This document shows positions 5,837 through 12,789 of a stretch of 44,160 bases of DNA, piece by piece (position 1 is the first letter of the stretch; every line of letters starts with the position of its first letter). A model generated the notes under the pieces. It searched no databases. It was not told the origin of the DNA and saw only the letters and a program-made list of their open reading frames with translations. Origin of the DNA: a virus; the IMG/VR virus record IMGVR_UViG_3300043749_000004, positions 1 through 44,160 of that record. One strand, written 5' to 3'. The position numbers and the translations under genes were made by a program.

Positions 5837-6277
5837 GTGACTGACCTGGAGAACTACCAGACTCGCGCTCAGGCTGCCGACACCTTCGAGGTTTCGGACC
5901 TCACCATGAGGAAGTACGAGACGCGGGCAGAGGAAGAGGGCATCGTCACTCCCGCGCTGAAGTTCGGGAACATGCGCCTCCGCACGAAGGACGACTGGGT
6001 GAAGGTGTACGCCCTCACCTTGGAGCCGTACATCGCCAAGGCCGAGGAGCTGAACCTCGTGGTCCGGTTCAACTACCACGAAGAGTCCCTCATGGACGAG
6101 TATCAGCGTGGCTACACCAACGGCCACTTGTCCTGCTATGAGAACGGCGTGAATGCTTCGATCGCGCCCACAACCAGTCCGTTGAACGAGACGGAGGACG
6201 TCGAAGCCACCAACTATGTGGCCGGTTCCGGCCTGACTCAGGGTGGCTTCGTGCCACTCGGGCAGCTCGGTCTGTAA
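5837..6277 (+). CDS. Helix-turn-helix protein, 146 aa
   Basis: Residues about 9-30 (TRAQAADTFEVSDLTMRKYE) read as a helix-turn-helix of the MerR/excisionase type, in which the first helix positions the recognition helix carrying SDLTMRKYE. The remainder is acidic, and the last 40 residues are low-complexity. It probably binds DNA and may regulate early genes. The nearby ATG at 5829 stops after three codons, so GTG 5837 is the start. The start of the frame gives a 10-base gap from GAGGAGA. Confidence 0.75.
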   Translation: MTDLENYQTRAQAADTFEVSDLTMRKYETRAEEEGIVTPALKFGNMRLRTKDDWVKVYALTLEPYIAKAEELNLVVRFNYHEESLMDEYQRGYTNGHLSCYENGVNASIAPTTSPLNETEDVEATNYVAGSGLTQGGFVPLGQLGL

Positions 6278-6360
6278 CCTCTGGTTACCACATCAGCACG
6301 GCTTCAGGGCCGTGCTGGTAGGGAGTATCAGAGTGATGCTCACCAGAAGAGGAGAGAAAC
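6278..6360 (+). promoter_or_regulatory. Tandem-hairpin leader module
   Basis: CAGCACGGC (6294-6302) pairs with GCCGTGCTG (6309-6317). AGTATCA (6324-6330) pairs with TGATGCT (6334-6340) with one G-U pair. A further small stem GTAACC/GGTTAC (6274-6288) includes the upstream stop codon. AGAAGAGGAGAG precedes ATG 6361. Confidence 0.7.
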
Positions 6361-6819
6361 ATGTGCGAGAACTGCGACGCCGAGTTCGGTCAGACCGTGT
6401 TCCACATGGTCATCGGCGTGGACGACAAGCCGAACCTCATGGTTCACACGCGGTTCGTGGAGGACGGTCTCAGTGAGATCTTCGGCGGTGTCACCTACGG
6501 TGACCGTGTCGCCGCGACCGGGGTGTTCCCGGTGGGCAAGCTCGTGTTCGACTCCATGAACCACTTCAACGAGTGGTGCGAGGAGAACCCGGGCGACCCG
6601 CGAATCGAGACCATGATGGCGAGCCACGTCAAGGCTCACCGTTCGATCGAGGAGGCTGCCGCGTACAACACCTTCCTCGCGGGCGTCATCAATGGCGCCG
6701 AGGACCGTTCCCGGTGGGAGGTGTCCATGGACACCTATGACTTCCTGGCCGAGATGTACGACGACGTCGATGACCCGATCGCCCACCTGGCCAGCCTGGT
6801 CAGGGGCGACGAGAACTAA
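6361..6819 (+). CDS. Unknown acidic protein with N-terminal Cys pair, 152 aa
   Basis: The protein starts MCENCDAEFG; the CxxC close to the N-terminus may hold a metal, although no second Cys pair is visible (one more Cys occurs near residue 72). The rest is acidic and mixed alpha/beta. ATG 6361 follows AGAAGAGGAGAGAAAC. It precedes the branched RNA element. No family is recognised. Confidence 0.8.
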   Translation: MCENCDAEFGQTVFHMVIGVDDKPNLMVHTRFVEDGLSEIFGGVTYGDRVAATGVFPVGKLVFDSMNHFNEWCEENPGDPRIETMMASHVKAHRSIEEAAAYNTFLAGVINGAEDRSRWEVSMDTYDFLAEMYDDVDDPIAHLASLVRGDEN

Positions 6820-6855
6820 GCTTCACATGCTGTAGCTGGCACTACGGTGAGTGAT

Positions 6856-7013
6856 GGTGGTGCACATGGGGGAAAGTCAGTAACCCAACTCTAGAAATAG
6901 ACTCCTGGGCAAACGCCCTGACTTTCCCTTCCCGCGAGACGACGGTGGCTCCATTGTCGAGGGAGACCCTACTGGTTCGGGGTTCATGTGCACTGCCACC
7001 TGTCACCGTGGCA
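6856..7013 (+). ncRNA. Multi-branched structured RNA element in leader of next gene
   Basis: An outer nine-pair helix joins 6860-6868 (GTGCACATG side) to 6985-6993. Inside are two domains. The first is an 11-pair helix 6870-6880/6918-6928 enclosing a hairpin with a GAAA tetraloop (TCTA 6890-6893 with TAGA 6898-6901) and a second hairpin GGGC/GCCC (6907-6918). The second has an eight-pair hairpin 6940-6947/6952-6959 and a short stem 6966-6969/6980-6983. A separate hairpin TGCCAC/GTGGCA (6994-7013) follows, then GAAGAGGAGAG before GTG 7042. It replaces the usual two-hairpin module. Riboregulator, riboswitch-like leader or a processed small RNA are possible. Confidence 0.65.
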
Positions 7014-7041
7014 GGATGTTCGACCGAAGAGGAGAGAAACA

Positions 7042-7638
7042 GTGAGCAACATGTACACCTACGAGATCTCCGACGTCATCGACAGTGCCCTCTCGCTGGT
7101 CCAGAACAAGGGTTCCGACTACCGCTACACCGATGAGCCCCTGTACCAGGACAAGAGGCGCTGCGTCAACGTCCTCTTCGACTACGAGGACAAGTACAAC
7201 GACGCCAAGGGTGGGGACTACCCGTCCGCCAGCACCAGCGTCCGCGACGTCTCCAAGCTGGACGGAAAGAAGAACTTCCGTCCCGGCTGCCTGGTCGGCT
7301 CGATCGTCCTGGACATCACCGATGCCGACATGGGCTGGTTCTTCCAGCATGGCCGCAATGGTAGAGCTTCGAGTGAAACCATAGGTGATCTCCAGGTGGA
7401 CGGCTTGGGTACGTTCTCCCCGCTCGCCGGGGTTTTCCTTCGGGAACTCCAGTCCATCCAGGACGCTGGCAAGACGTGGGGTGAGGCCTATGCGTCCGCC
7501 GTCCAGCACACTCTTCGGGTGTACTGCACCTCGGCGGACGCATACTACAAGCCCACCAAGGGCGAGATCCGGTGGATCCAGTACACGTTCGGTGACCACC
7601 AGGGTCCGAAGGAGGACAGTGCCGCCGTCAGCAGCTGA
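7042..7638 (+). CDS. Unknown early protein, 198 aa
   Basis: GTG 7042 follows GAAGAGGAGAGAAACA; an in-frame ATG lies three codons later. The protein is soluble, acidic and aromatic-rich in places (SDYRYTDEPLYQDKRR, WFFQHGRNGR, ADAYYKPTKG). It is the only gene led by the branched RNA element, so its expression is probably specially controlled. It overlaps the following gene. I do not recognise the family. Confidence 0.8.
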   Translation: MSNMYTYEISDVIDSALSLVQNKGSDYRYTDEPLYQDKRRCVNVLFDYEDKYNDAKGGDYPSASTSVRDVSKLDGKKNFRPGCLVGSIVLDITDADMGWFFQHGRNGRASSETIGDLQVDGLGTFSPLAGVFLRELQSIQDAGKTWGEAYASAVQHTLRVYCTSADAYYKPTKGEIRWIQYTFGDHQGPKEDSAAVSS

Positions 7639-8107
7639 GATCAAGGCTGTAGTCAAGGCTCTTGAGGGTGAGTATCCGGAGGATGCCACGTCTAAGGACG
7701 TGGCCCTCCGGGTCATCCAAGAACTTGACCTAGTGCGCGAGAAGAGCGACAAGTGGGTAACTGTCCTAAGGATAGGCCTACCCGGGGGTGAGTATCACAA
7801 CTTCGCCCTTGGTCCTTTCTCTACGTACAAACGTGCTGTTGCCGCAGGTGAGCAGGCTATGCCCAACACGATGAAGTACAAGCGTGAGGGTGATGCGAGG
7901 TTCCGTGCGGTACCGGTAGCCAATGGTGAGCGTGAAGCTTGGGAATCTATACATCCTGAGCAGATCAACCATCAGGCTTACATCCAAGAGTCGGTGGCTC
8001 AGTGGTCACCTAGCGCATGGATGGAAGCGGTCAAGGAGAAGTCCGGATGGGGTCACAAGCCCGACCCGGTAAAGGATCAGATCAACAAGGAGGAGGAACA
8101 CTCGTGA
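7619..8107 (+). CDS. Unknown protein, 162 aa, with atypical codon use
   Basis: GTG 7619 has AAGGAGG four bases upstream and overlaps the end of the preceding gene; the frame is open further upstream but only as a shadow. An N-terminal helical part (AAEIKAVVKALEGEYP) precedes a domain with FSTYKRAVAAGEQAM and FRAVPVANG. Its third codon positions are visibly less GC-rich than those of its neighbours (for example CTA, ATA, GTA), hinting at later acquisition. The function is unknown. Confidence 0.75.
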   Translation: MPPSAAEIKAVVKALEGEYPEDATSKDVALRVIQELDLVREKSDKWVTVLRIGLPGGEYHNFALGPFSTYKRAVAAGEQAMPNTMKYKREGDARFRAVPVANGEREAWESIHPEQINHQAYIQESVAQWSPSAWMEAVKEKSGWGHKPDPVKDQINKEEEHS

Positions 8108-8343
8108 TCAGATCCGACAAGGACATGATCGAGGCTGTCACCTACGCCACGTCGGACAACATCCACTACGTAATGGAGCACGTCGACCACTCGTTCGAGA
8201 TGTGCGACGTCTACCAAGCGGGCGTCTACCCTGACGACAAGATCACCCTGTCCCGCATAGATGATGACCTCAATGAGGCATACAAGGGCTGGTGGGGCGA
8301 CAACCGCTACAAGATCACCATCACCATCGAGAAGGTGAAGTGA
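8104..8343 (+). CDS. Unknown acidic protein, 79 aa
   Basis: GTG 8104 overlaps the upstream TGA (GTGA) with AGGAGGAA just before it. The protein is acidic with His and Met (NIHYVMEHVDHSFEMCDVYQ) and ends in a strand ITITIEKVK, an ending echoed by the gene at 8615 (VTVEIEEVK). This suggests the two may be distant relatives. The function is unknown. Confidence 0.78.
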   Translation: MIRSDKDMIEAVTYATSDNIHYVMEHVDHSFEMCDVYQAGVYPDDKITLSRIDDDLNEAYKGWWGDNRYKITITIEKVK

Positions 8344-8618
8344 AGAACACCCGTAAGGACGGATGGGGCATCCTCGCCCTGTCCGTCCTCATCATGAGCG
8401 GCGCACTGATCGCATTCATGGTGCGTTCGAACCACGTGTACACCGGCCCCGAGGGCCGCGTCACCGACAGGTTCTGGAGTGAGGAGTTCCGTGAGAACGG
8501 TGAACTCCTGTACCCGGAGCGCTGGTGTCTGATCCTGGACAACCGTGACGAAGTGTGCGTACCCAAGAAGATCTACGACAAGCTGCCCGTCGGCAGCTGG
8601 ATGGGCGAGCAGAAGTGA
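8340..8618 (+). CDS. Single-pass membrane protein, 92 aa
   Basis: GTG 8340 overlaps the previous gene. Residues about 9-27 (GILALSVLIMSGALIAFMV) form one membrane segment after a basic start (MKNTRKDGW), so the C-terminal domain, with two Cys, probably lies outside the cytoplasm. A superinfection or envelope role is possible but not shown. The small genes around it are all coupled by four-base overlaps. Confidence 0.8.
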   Translation: MKNTRKDGWGILALSVLIMSGALIAFMVRSNHVYTGPEGRVTDRFWSEEFRENGELLYPERWCLILDNRDEVCVPKKIYDKLPVGSWMGEQK

Positions 8619-8797
8619 AGCGAGTCACCCACATCATCCTTCCTCCGAACATGGACATGAGGGACACGATGGTCGAGATGATCGGCTTCGGGTTCGACAA
8701 CGTCTCGGATGCCAAGCGTGTTGCCAACTTCGGTGCCAAGCTGGCGCCGAGTAACCGGGTGATGAAGGTCACCGTCGAGATCGAAGAGGTGAAGTGA
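8615..8797 (+). CDS. Unknown small protein, 60 aa
   Basis: GTG 8615 overlaps the upstream TGA. The sequence VKRVTHIILPP, a Met/Phe-rich middle, and a terminal strand VMKVTVEIEEVK suggest a compact alpha/beta fold. It resembles the end of the gene at 8104. No family is recognised. Confidence 0.72.
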   Translation: MKRVTHIILPPNMDMRDTMVEMIGFGFDNVSDAKRVANFGAKLAPSNRVMKVTVEIEEVK

Positions 8798-9000
8798 TGG
8801 GCACGTTGACTATCTTCTGGACCGGCAAGGGTCCGACCGTTCTGAAGGGTGTGAGCGTGGAAGAGGGGAACAAGGCCAGCCGGAACTTCAACGCCGGTGA
8901 AGCCCTGTTCATCCACTACTCCCCGGTCGCAGGTGTCACCTCCGTGTACGGCACCGACCGGATCAACGAGATCAGTGGACTGGGGTACCAGCCCGAATGA
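8797..9000 (+). CDS. Unknown small protein, 67 aa
   Basis: ATG 8797 overlaps the previous stop as TGATG. The start MGTLTIFWTGKGPTVLKGV is beta-like. The end GYQPE is encoded by bases nearly identical to those ending the next gene (DQPE), a small local duplication. The function is unknown. Confidence 0.75.
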   Translation: MGTLTIFWTGKGPTVLKGVSVEEGNKASRNFNAGEALFIHYSPVAGVTSVYGTDRINEISGLGYQPE

Positions 9001-9161
9001 TCCACGACTGGATGACCCTGTTCATGATCATCCTGGACTTCGCCATGATAGGCATGATGGTGGTCAACTTCGTCCAGGGTGTGAACCTCCACAACAAGAT
9101 CCAGGACACGGAACAGAAGCTTCGGGAAGTCAGGTCTCTCCTCCCTGACCAGCCCGAATAA
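8997..9161 (+). CDS. Small single-pass membrane protein, 54 aa
   Basis: ATG 8997 overlaps the upstream stop as ATGA. After MIHDW a hydrophobic stretch of about 22 residues (TLFMIILDFAMIGMMVV) spans the membrane, followed by a polar, probably helical tail (NKIQDTEQKLREVRSLLP). It is the last gene of this rightward unit and is followed by a strong terminator. It could be an accessory lysis or envelope microprotein; the function is not known. Confidence 0.7.
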   Translation: MIHDWMTLFMIILDFAMIGMMVVNFVQGVNLHNKIQDTEQKLREVRSLLPDQPE

Positions 9162-9163
9162 CG

Positions 9164-9197
9164 AAGAAGGGCGGCCCTTCAGGGGGCCGCCCTCTTC
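9164..9197. terminator. Bidirectional terminator between convergent genes
   Basis: GGGCGGCCC (9169-9177) pairs with GGGCCGCCC (9184-9192). AGAA on one side and TCTTCT on the other give weak U-runs in both directions. It separates the rightward early genes from the leftward two-gene island. Confidence 0.8.
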
Positions 9198-9547
9198 TAC
9201 CACATACCATCCGTCCTCAGCCTCGCGGCTGCGTTGCTGATGGCCCGCCTCCCCTTCCCGCGAGTGTCCCACTGTCCATGAATGGACTCGTAAGGATCAG
9301 TGTTCATCAGGTCGGTCAGCGAGTAGACCGCACGGTTTACCCTCTGAATAGCCTGATGTTCCGTGATCCTGTAGGTGACCATGAGATCTGCAATCTCAAG
9401 ATCATCTTCATAAATCATGCGCAGGATGTCTCTCTGGAGCGGGGGAAGGGAAAGGAAGTTCTCCCACATCTCCCGCATCTCACCATCCGCGTCCCCGAAC
9501 ATTTCAGGGAGCATCTCGCGAATCTCTCGCGGCTTGTAGGTCACCAC
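9197..9547 (-). CDS. Sigma-region-4-like helix-turn-helix protein, 116 aa
   Basis: Residues about 35-78 (LPPLQRDILRMIYEDDLEIADLMVTYRITEHQAIQRVNRAVYSL) follow the sigma region 4 layout: a helix ending at a conserved hydrophobic core, then a turn and a recognition helix. No region 2 is present, so it is not a full sigma factor; it could be an RNA polymerase co-factor or a packaging-type DNA binder. The GTG at 9544 overlapping the upstream TGA as GTGA is an equally good start. Confidence 0.7.
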   Translation of the reverse strand: MVTYKPREIREMLPEMFGDADGEMREMWENFLSLPPLQRDILRMIYEDDLEIADLMVTYRITEHQAIQRVNRAVYSLTDLMNTDPYESIHGQWDTRGKGRRAISNAAARLRTDGMW

Positions 9548-10293
9548 TTCACCCCGTCGAACATGAAGCTTCCGTTCTGAGCGAGAACAAGCTCAGGGAA
9601 GCTGTCGAAGCCATCGTCATGGACGAGACCGAACGCCTGGTTCCAGGTGGCGTAGCCATCCTTCAGGTATCCGGCCTTGGACTTGTCCATCCCGTGACCC
9701 ACGTTCATGGCCCATCGAGTACGAACAGCGGTTCCTGTACCGATGGTGGTTGTGACGACGAGAGGTGTGTGCGTGTGCCCGTAGATGACGTTAGCGTCAT
9801 ACTCTCGTACTCGGTCCAGCCCGTACTTTCCCGGGACACTGGAGTACGCACGTTCGTGACCGTGAACCATGACAGTGGACGGGGCGACGCAGAAGGGTCC
9901 TCGCACCAGTTGCACACCAGCTGCGTCGAGGCCCACGAGTGCTCGGAAGTCAAGGCTTCGCAGACCAGACAGCCCTGGAGCGTTGTCCGCAATGTACTTC
10001 TCCGTCCTGTCGTCGTGGTTCGAGTTCACCATCAGCATCCCGCATGACCTACCAGCTGCCTCCCGGAAGGCCGCCAGCGTAGCGGCCGCCCGGTCGAAGG
10101 CCTCCTGAAGCTTCCCGGTGTACTCACCGCTCTTGCCCTTGACCCACTGGCCCACTTCGGTGCTATCTGTCAGGTCACCGACAAAGGCGACGACATCGGG
10201 TTCGATGTACTCCGTTACCGCAAGGAGTTTGTCGAGGAACCGCTCATCATGGAGCGGAATTTGCAAGTCCGGCACGATCAACGTTGTCTTCAT
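9541..10293 (-). CDS. Calcineurin-like metallophosphoesterase, 250 aa
   Basis: The metal-binding motifs occur in the usual order: an N-terminal DLQIPLHD (the DxH position reads DLQ), GDLTD, NSNHDD in place of GNHD, HGHE and near the end YGHTHTP (GHxH). The family cleaves phosphomonoesters or phosphodiesters with two metal ions. ATG 10293 gives MKTTLIVPD, the normal start of the fold; the longer frame upstream crosses a divergent gene. It shares a transcript with the sigma-like gene. In phages such enzymes may process DNA ends or nucleotides; the substrate here is unknown. Confidence 0.85.
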   Translation of the reverse strand: MKTTLIVPDLQIPLHDERFLDKLLAVTEYIEPDVVAFVGDLTDSTEVGQWVKGKSGEYTGKLQEAFDRAAATLAAFREAAGRSCGMLMVNSNHDDRTEKYIADNAPGLSGLRSLDFRALVGLDAAGVQLVRGPFCVAPSTVMVHGHERAYSSVPGKYGLDRVREYDANVIYGHTHTPLVVTTTIGTGTAVRTRWAMNVGHGMDKSKAGYLKDGYATWNQAFGLVHDDGFDSFPELVLAQNGSFMFDGVKW

Positions 10294-10327
10294 GACAGCA
10301 ATTCTACACCAAAGGAGATCCACAAAC

Positions 10328-10870
10328 ATGTCCGAGATCAAGCCGAACATCCAGCTGCTCGACTCCGTCATGCTCCACATCGAGACGAACCCCGAGCAGT
10401 GGGACCAGACGAACTGGCGCTGCGGAACCAAGTTCTGCTTCGCCGGACATGCCGCCATCATGAGCGGCTGGAAGCCCGTCCAGGACGACACCGACCTGTG
10501 GTGGCGGCTCCAGGGCTGGCACTCCGCCGAGGAAGCCCGACAGCACTTCCAGCGCGCCATGGAGAGCGACCATGGCTTGCTCAAGAACAACCCGGATCAC
10601 CTGGCCGAGAACGAGAAGTACTGGGGGGAGAGGCTGGCCCTGGTCGAGACGCAGGCTGAGAACCGGTCTGACACCGTCCAGCTGAGCGACGGCGAGCAGG
10701 GCACGATCTGCCAGGTTGCGACCGAGGTGCTCGGCCTGGACGACGAGACGGCCGGGGTCCTGTTCGGCTCGACCAACACCCTCCAGAACCTCCGGGACAT
10801 GATCCAGGAGATCAAGGAGACCGGCCACCTGGACGAGCTGGAGTGGGAGGATCGCGTGGAGAGCTACTGA
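10328..10870 (+). CDS. Conserved actinophage protein with CGTxxCxAGHA motif, 180 aa
   Basis: ATG 10328 follows AAAGGAGA. Near residue 35 lies WRCGTKFCFAGHA, a motif I associate with a widespread uncharacterised actinobacterial and phage family; Cys and His there could bind metal. A later Cys (TICQVATEVLGLDDETAGVLF) precedes a Leu-rich C-terminus. It is divergent from the metallophosphoesterase, sharing a 34-base spacer, so promoters must be compact there. The function is unknown. Confidence 0.8.
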   Translation: MSEIKPNIQLLDSVMLHIETNPEQWDQTNWRCGTKFCFAGHAAIMSGWKPVQDDTDLWWRLQGWHSAEEARQHFQRAMESDHGLLKNNPDHLAENEKYWGERLALVETQAENRSDTVQLSDGEQGTICQVATEVLGLDDETAGVLFGSTNTLQNLRDMIQEIKETGHLDELEWEDRVESY

Positions 10871-11215
10871 CGGCTCCAGGAGGGGGCAGGAGCGGCCTTT
10901 CGGGGCCGCTCCGCCCTGCTCCACCAGCCAGGTGGTTCGTCCAGCTCCAAGGGCCCCTCCAAGGCTTCGCCCTTGGGGCCGGATGATCGACCGGTTATAC
11001 CACAGACCCCCGTGAGACCAAGTCCAAGATCCGATTTGGTCAGTACACCGAACCTCGCTATACTTAAGAAACAAGAAGAAGCCACCAGAACCGAGATGAT
11101 CCGATTGCTCCACCCCCCCTGAAGGGGGTGGAGATGGTGGATCCAATGGGTTCAAGTGGCTTCAATGGTTTCCCCCTGGTCAACAGAACGCGGGGGAACA
11201 GAAGAGGAGCAAGAC
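10871..11215 (+). promoter_or_regulatory. Intergenic control region before the WhiB-like gene
   Basis: This 345-base gap holds a terminator-like stem GGAGCGGCC/GGCCGCTCC (10889-10912), a hairpin CCACC/GGTGG (10921-10935), a strong hairpin around TTCG (10952-10980) and a promoter. It also holds a G/C-rich hairpin at 11108-11130 and two TTCAA-containing repeats at 11151-11168. No gene is seen in it. Confidence 0.6.
11036..11064 (+). promoter_or_regulatory. Sigma70-type promoter candidate
   Basis: TTGGTC (11036-11041) and TATACT (11059-11064) are separated by 17 bases. The -10 matches the consensus in five of six positions. It lies about 150 bases upstream of the WhiB-like gene and would drive the whole rightward replication block. 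Confidence 0.6.
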
Positions 11216-11674
11216 TTGTCCGTTGGAATTTGGAGGGACCAAGCAGCCTGTCTGGATTGGGACGTCAACCTGTTCTACTCCGAGAACAAGGTTGATCAAC
11301 GGTTCGCTCAGAGTATTTGCAAGGCCTGCCCCGTAAGGCAGGCCTGTGAACGTGACTCAGACGACGATGACTTCAAGTACGGTGTTCGAGCTGGTCATCT
11401 CCCTGGAACCTATAGGCCTGGTCGCAAGCGTGAACCATTCATCACTGACAGGTTGATCAACCGGATGAGGATGGATCCTGCCAGGCGAGCAACTGCTGTG
11501 GCTCAGGAAGTGATCAGTAAGCGACGCGCTGAGGAGCGTCGCAACACCGATTGGTCCTACCTGTACGGTACGGACTGCAAGAATGGCCATCCTCAGACCG
11601 AACTGACGGTGAATCCATACGGTCAGTGCCGGACTTGCAACAGTGTGTATCACAAGTCAAGGTCAACTACCTGA
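11216..11674 (+). CDS. whiB: WhiB-like iron-sulphur regulator with C-terminal zinc finger
   Basis: Cys residues at about 12, 35, 38 and 44 give the WhiB pattern C-x22-C-x2-C-x5-C, and YGVRAG follows at the place of the usual turn motif. WhiB proteins bind a 4Fe-4S cluster and act on the host housekeeping sigma factor. The C-terminus adds CKNGH and CRTC, a separate zinc finger, after an Arg-rich helix. I chose TTG 11216 because GAGGAG lies seven bases upstream; the frame is open to GTG 11156. It starts the replication block and may switch host transcription to phage genes. Confidence 0.85.
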   Translation: MSVGIWRDQAACLDWDVNLFYSENKVDQRFAQSICKACPVRQACERDSDDDDFKYGVRAGHLPGTYRPGRKREPFITDRLINRMRMDPARRATAVAQEVISKRRAEERRNTDWSYLYGTDCKNGHPQTELTVNPYGQCRTCNSVYHKSRSTT

Positions 11675-11686
11675 TAGAATTCAGGG

Positions 11687-12499
11687 GTGACGCTTGAGCT
11701 ACCTGAACACCTGTCGTACAGCCAGTACTCGACCTACTCATCTTGTCCGAGGCAGTACTTCCTCTCCCGCGTAAGGCTTGCCCCTGGAAGGCAAGCCTGG
11801 TACTTCCTGATTGGGTCAGCAATCCATGACGGAATCGAGTACTTCATCAAGACCGGGAACAAAGCCAATCCAACCTGGCTACTGAACCAGCATGTCGAGT
11901 CGGCCCTCAAGGCCGACGCTGACATGGACAACTGGATGGCTGGTGGATCCAAGGAAGATCCGATCATCAAGGCCAAGGCTCTGGCTCTGGTTGAGGATTG
12001 TCTCGCCACTGCGTACGAGTTCATCTCGGGAGTCGAGGTTGTCGAGGGATCGGTTGAGATGGACATCTCAGGACGTCTCCCTGGAGTCAACCGTAGGATC
12101 AAGGCTTACGTGGATGCTCTCGTGATCCACCCCAAGCATGGTCCCATGATCATCGACTGGAAGTCATCCAGTTCCAAGCCCAAGGACAACTTCCAGTTGA
12201 AGGTGTATCGTTCACTCCTGATGGGGCCGGACATGTCCGGTGACTACAGGGAATTCACCAAGGGGAAGTTCGTCATGCTCAGGCCCGGCGTTTCGGACGC
12301 CCGGCCTGTCGACCTCTCGGATGTGACACCCGAATCGGTGGGTGCCGAGTTTGCCAAGGTCGAAGCTAAGATAGACCGCAGGATCTGGAACGCCAAGCCT
12401 GCGTTCATGTGTAACTTCTGTTCGCAGAAGATCAACTGTTCACTCATGTCTGGTTCGAATGAGTGGGACACAAGTGAGGAAGAGGGGATCCCGTTTTGA
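11687..12499 (+). CDS. Cas4/RecB-like PD-(D/E)XK exonuclease, 270 aa
   Basis: The nuclease motifs are in order: GSAIHDG (His at about 47), AYVDAL, IIDWKSSSS (the D-x-K active site) and QLKVY. One Cys at about 20 in SSCPRQY and CNFCSQKINC near residue 245 are placed as in Cas4 and AddB-type enzymes that hold a 4Fe-4S cluster. It probably resects DNA for recombination-dependent replication. The stop overlaps the next start. GTG 11687 is the start. Confidence 0.88.
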   Translation: MTLELPEHLSYSQYSTYSSCPRQYFLSRVRLAPGRQAWYFLIGSAIHDGIEYFIKTGNKANPTWLLNQHVESALKADADMDNWMAGGSKEDPIIKAKALALVEDCLATAYEFISGVEVVEGSVEMDISGRLPGVNRRIKAYVDALVIHPKHGPMIIDWKSSSSKPKDNFQLKVYRSLLMGPDMSGDYREFTKGKFVMLRPGVSDARPVDLSDVTPESVGAEFAKVEAKIDRRIWNAKPAFMCNFCSQKINCSLMSGSNEWDTSEEEGIPF

Positions 12500-12789
12500 T
12501 CGGGTACAGCAGTGACGAGTTCCGTTCGTGGAGCAACACGTACAAGGGCGACGTCCTTGGTACATGGGAGGCTTCCCCGAAGGAGGAACACGACCTGGAG
12601 AACTTCTACAAGATCTCCAGGATGCACGGTGTGATGGACGTGCTGATGGCGGCCAGGGCCTATGGCCTGGCCGACCTGCCGGACGACTGGAAGAAGTTCT
12701 TCGCAGCCGTCACGGCGGACACGAAGGAGTACGCCATCGACTCCCTGGTCGACATCAGGTTCAAGAAGATCGTGGAGGGCGAGGCGTGA
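12496..12789 (+). CDS. Unknown helical protein, 97 aa
   Basis: TTG 12496 overlaps the exonuclease stop, and no other start fits the frame upstream of the conserved-looking part. The protein is acidic and mostly helical with several Trp/Tyr (FRSWSNTYKGDV). It sits between the exonuclease and the probable single-strand binding protein, so a replication accessory role is possible. The family is unknown. Confidence 0.7.
   Translation: MIGYSSDEFRSWSNTYKGDVLGTWEASPKEEHDLENFYKISRMHGVMDVLMAARAYGLADLPDDWKKFFAAVTADTKEYAIDSLVDIRFKKIVEGEA

Noticed and set aside
6881-6960. Hammerhead ribozyme in the branched RNA element
   Set aside because: A GAAA occurs but the required CUGANGA core is absent and the junction does not match.
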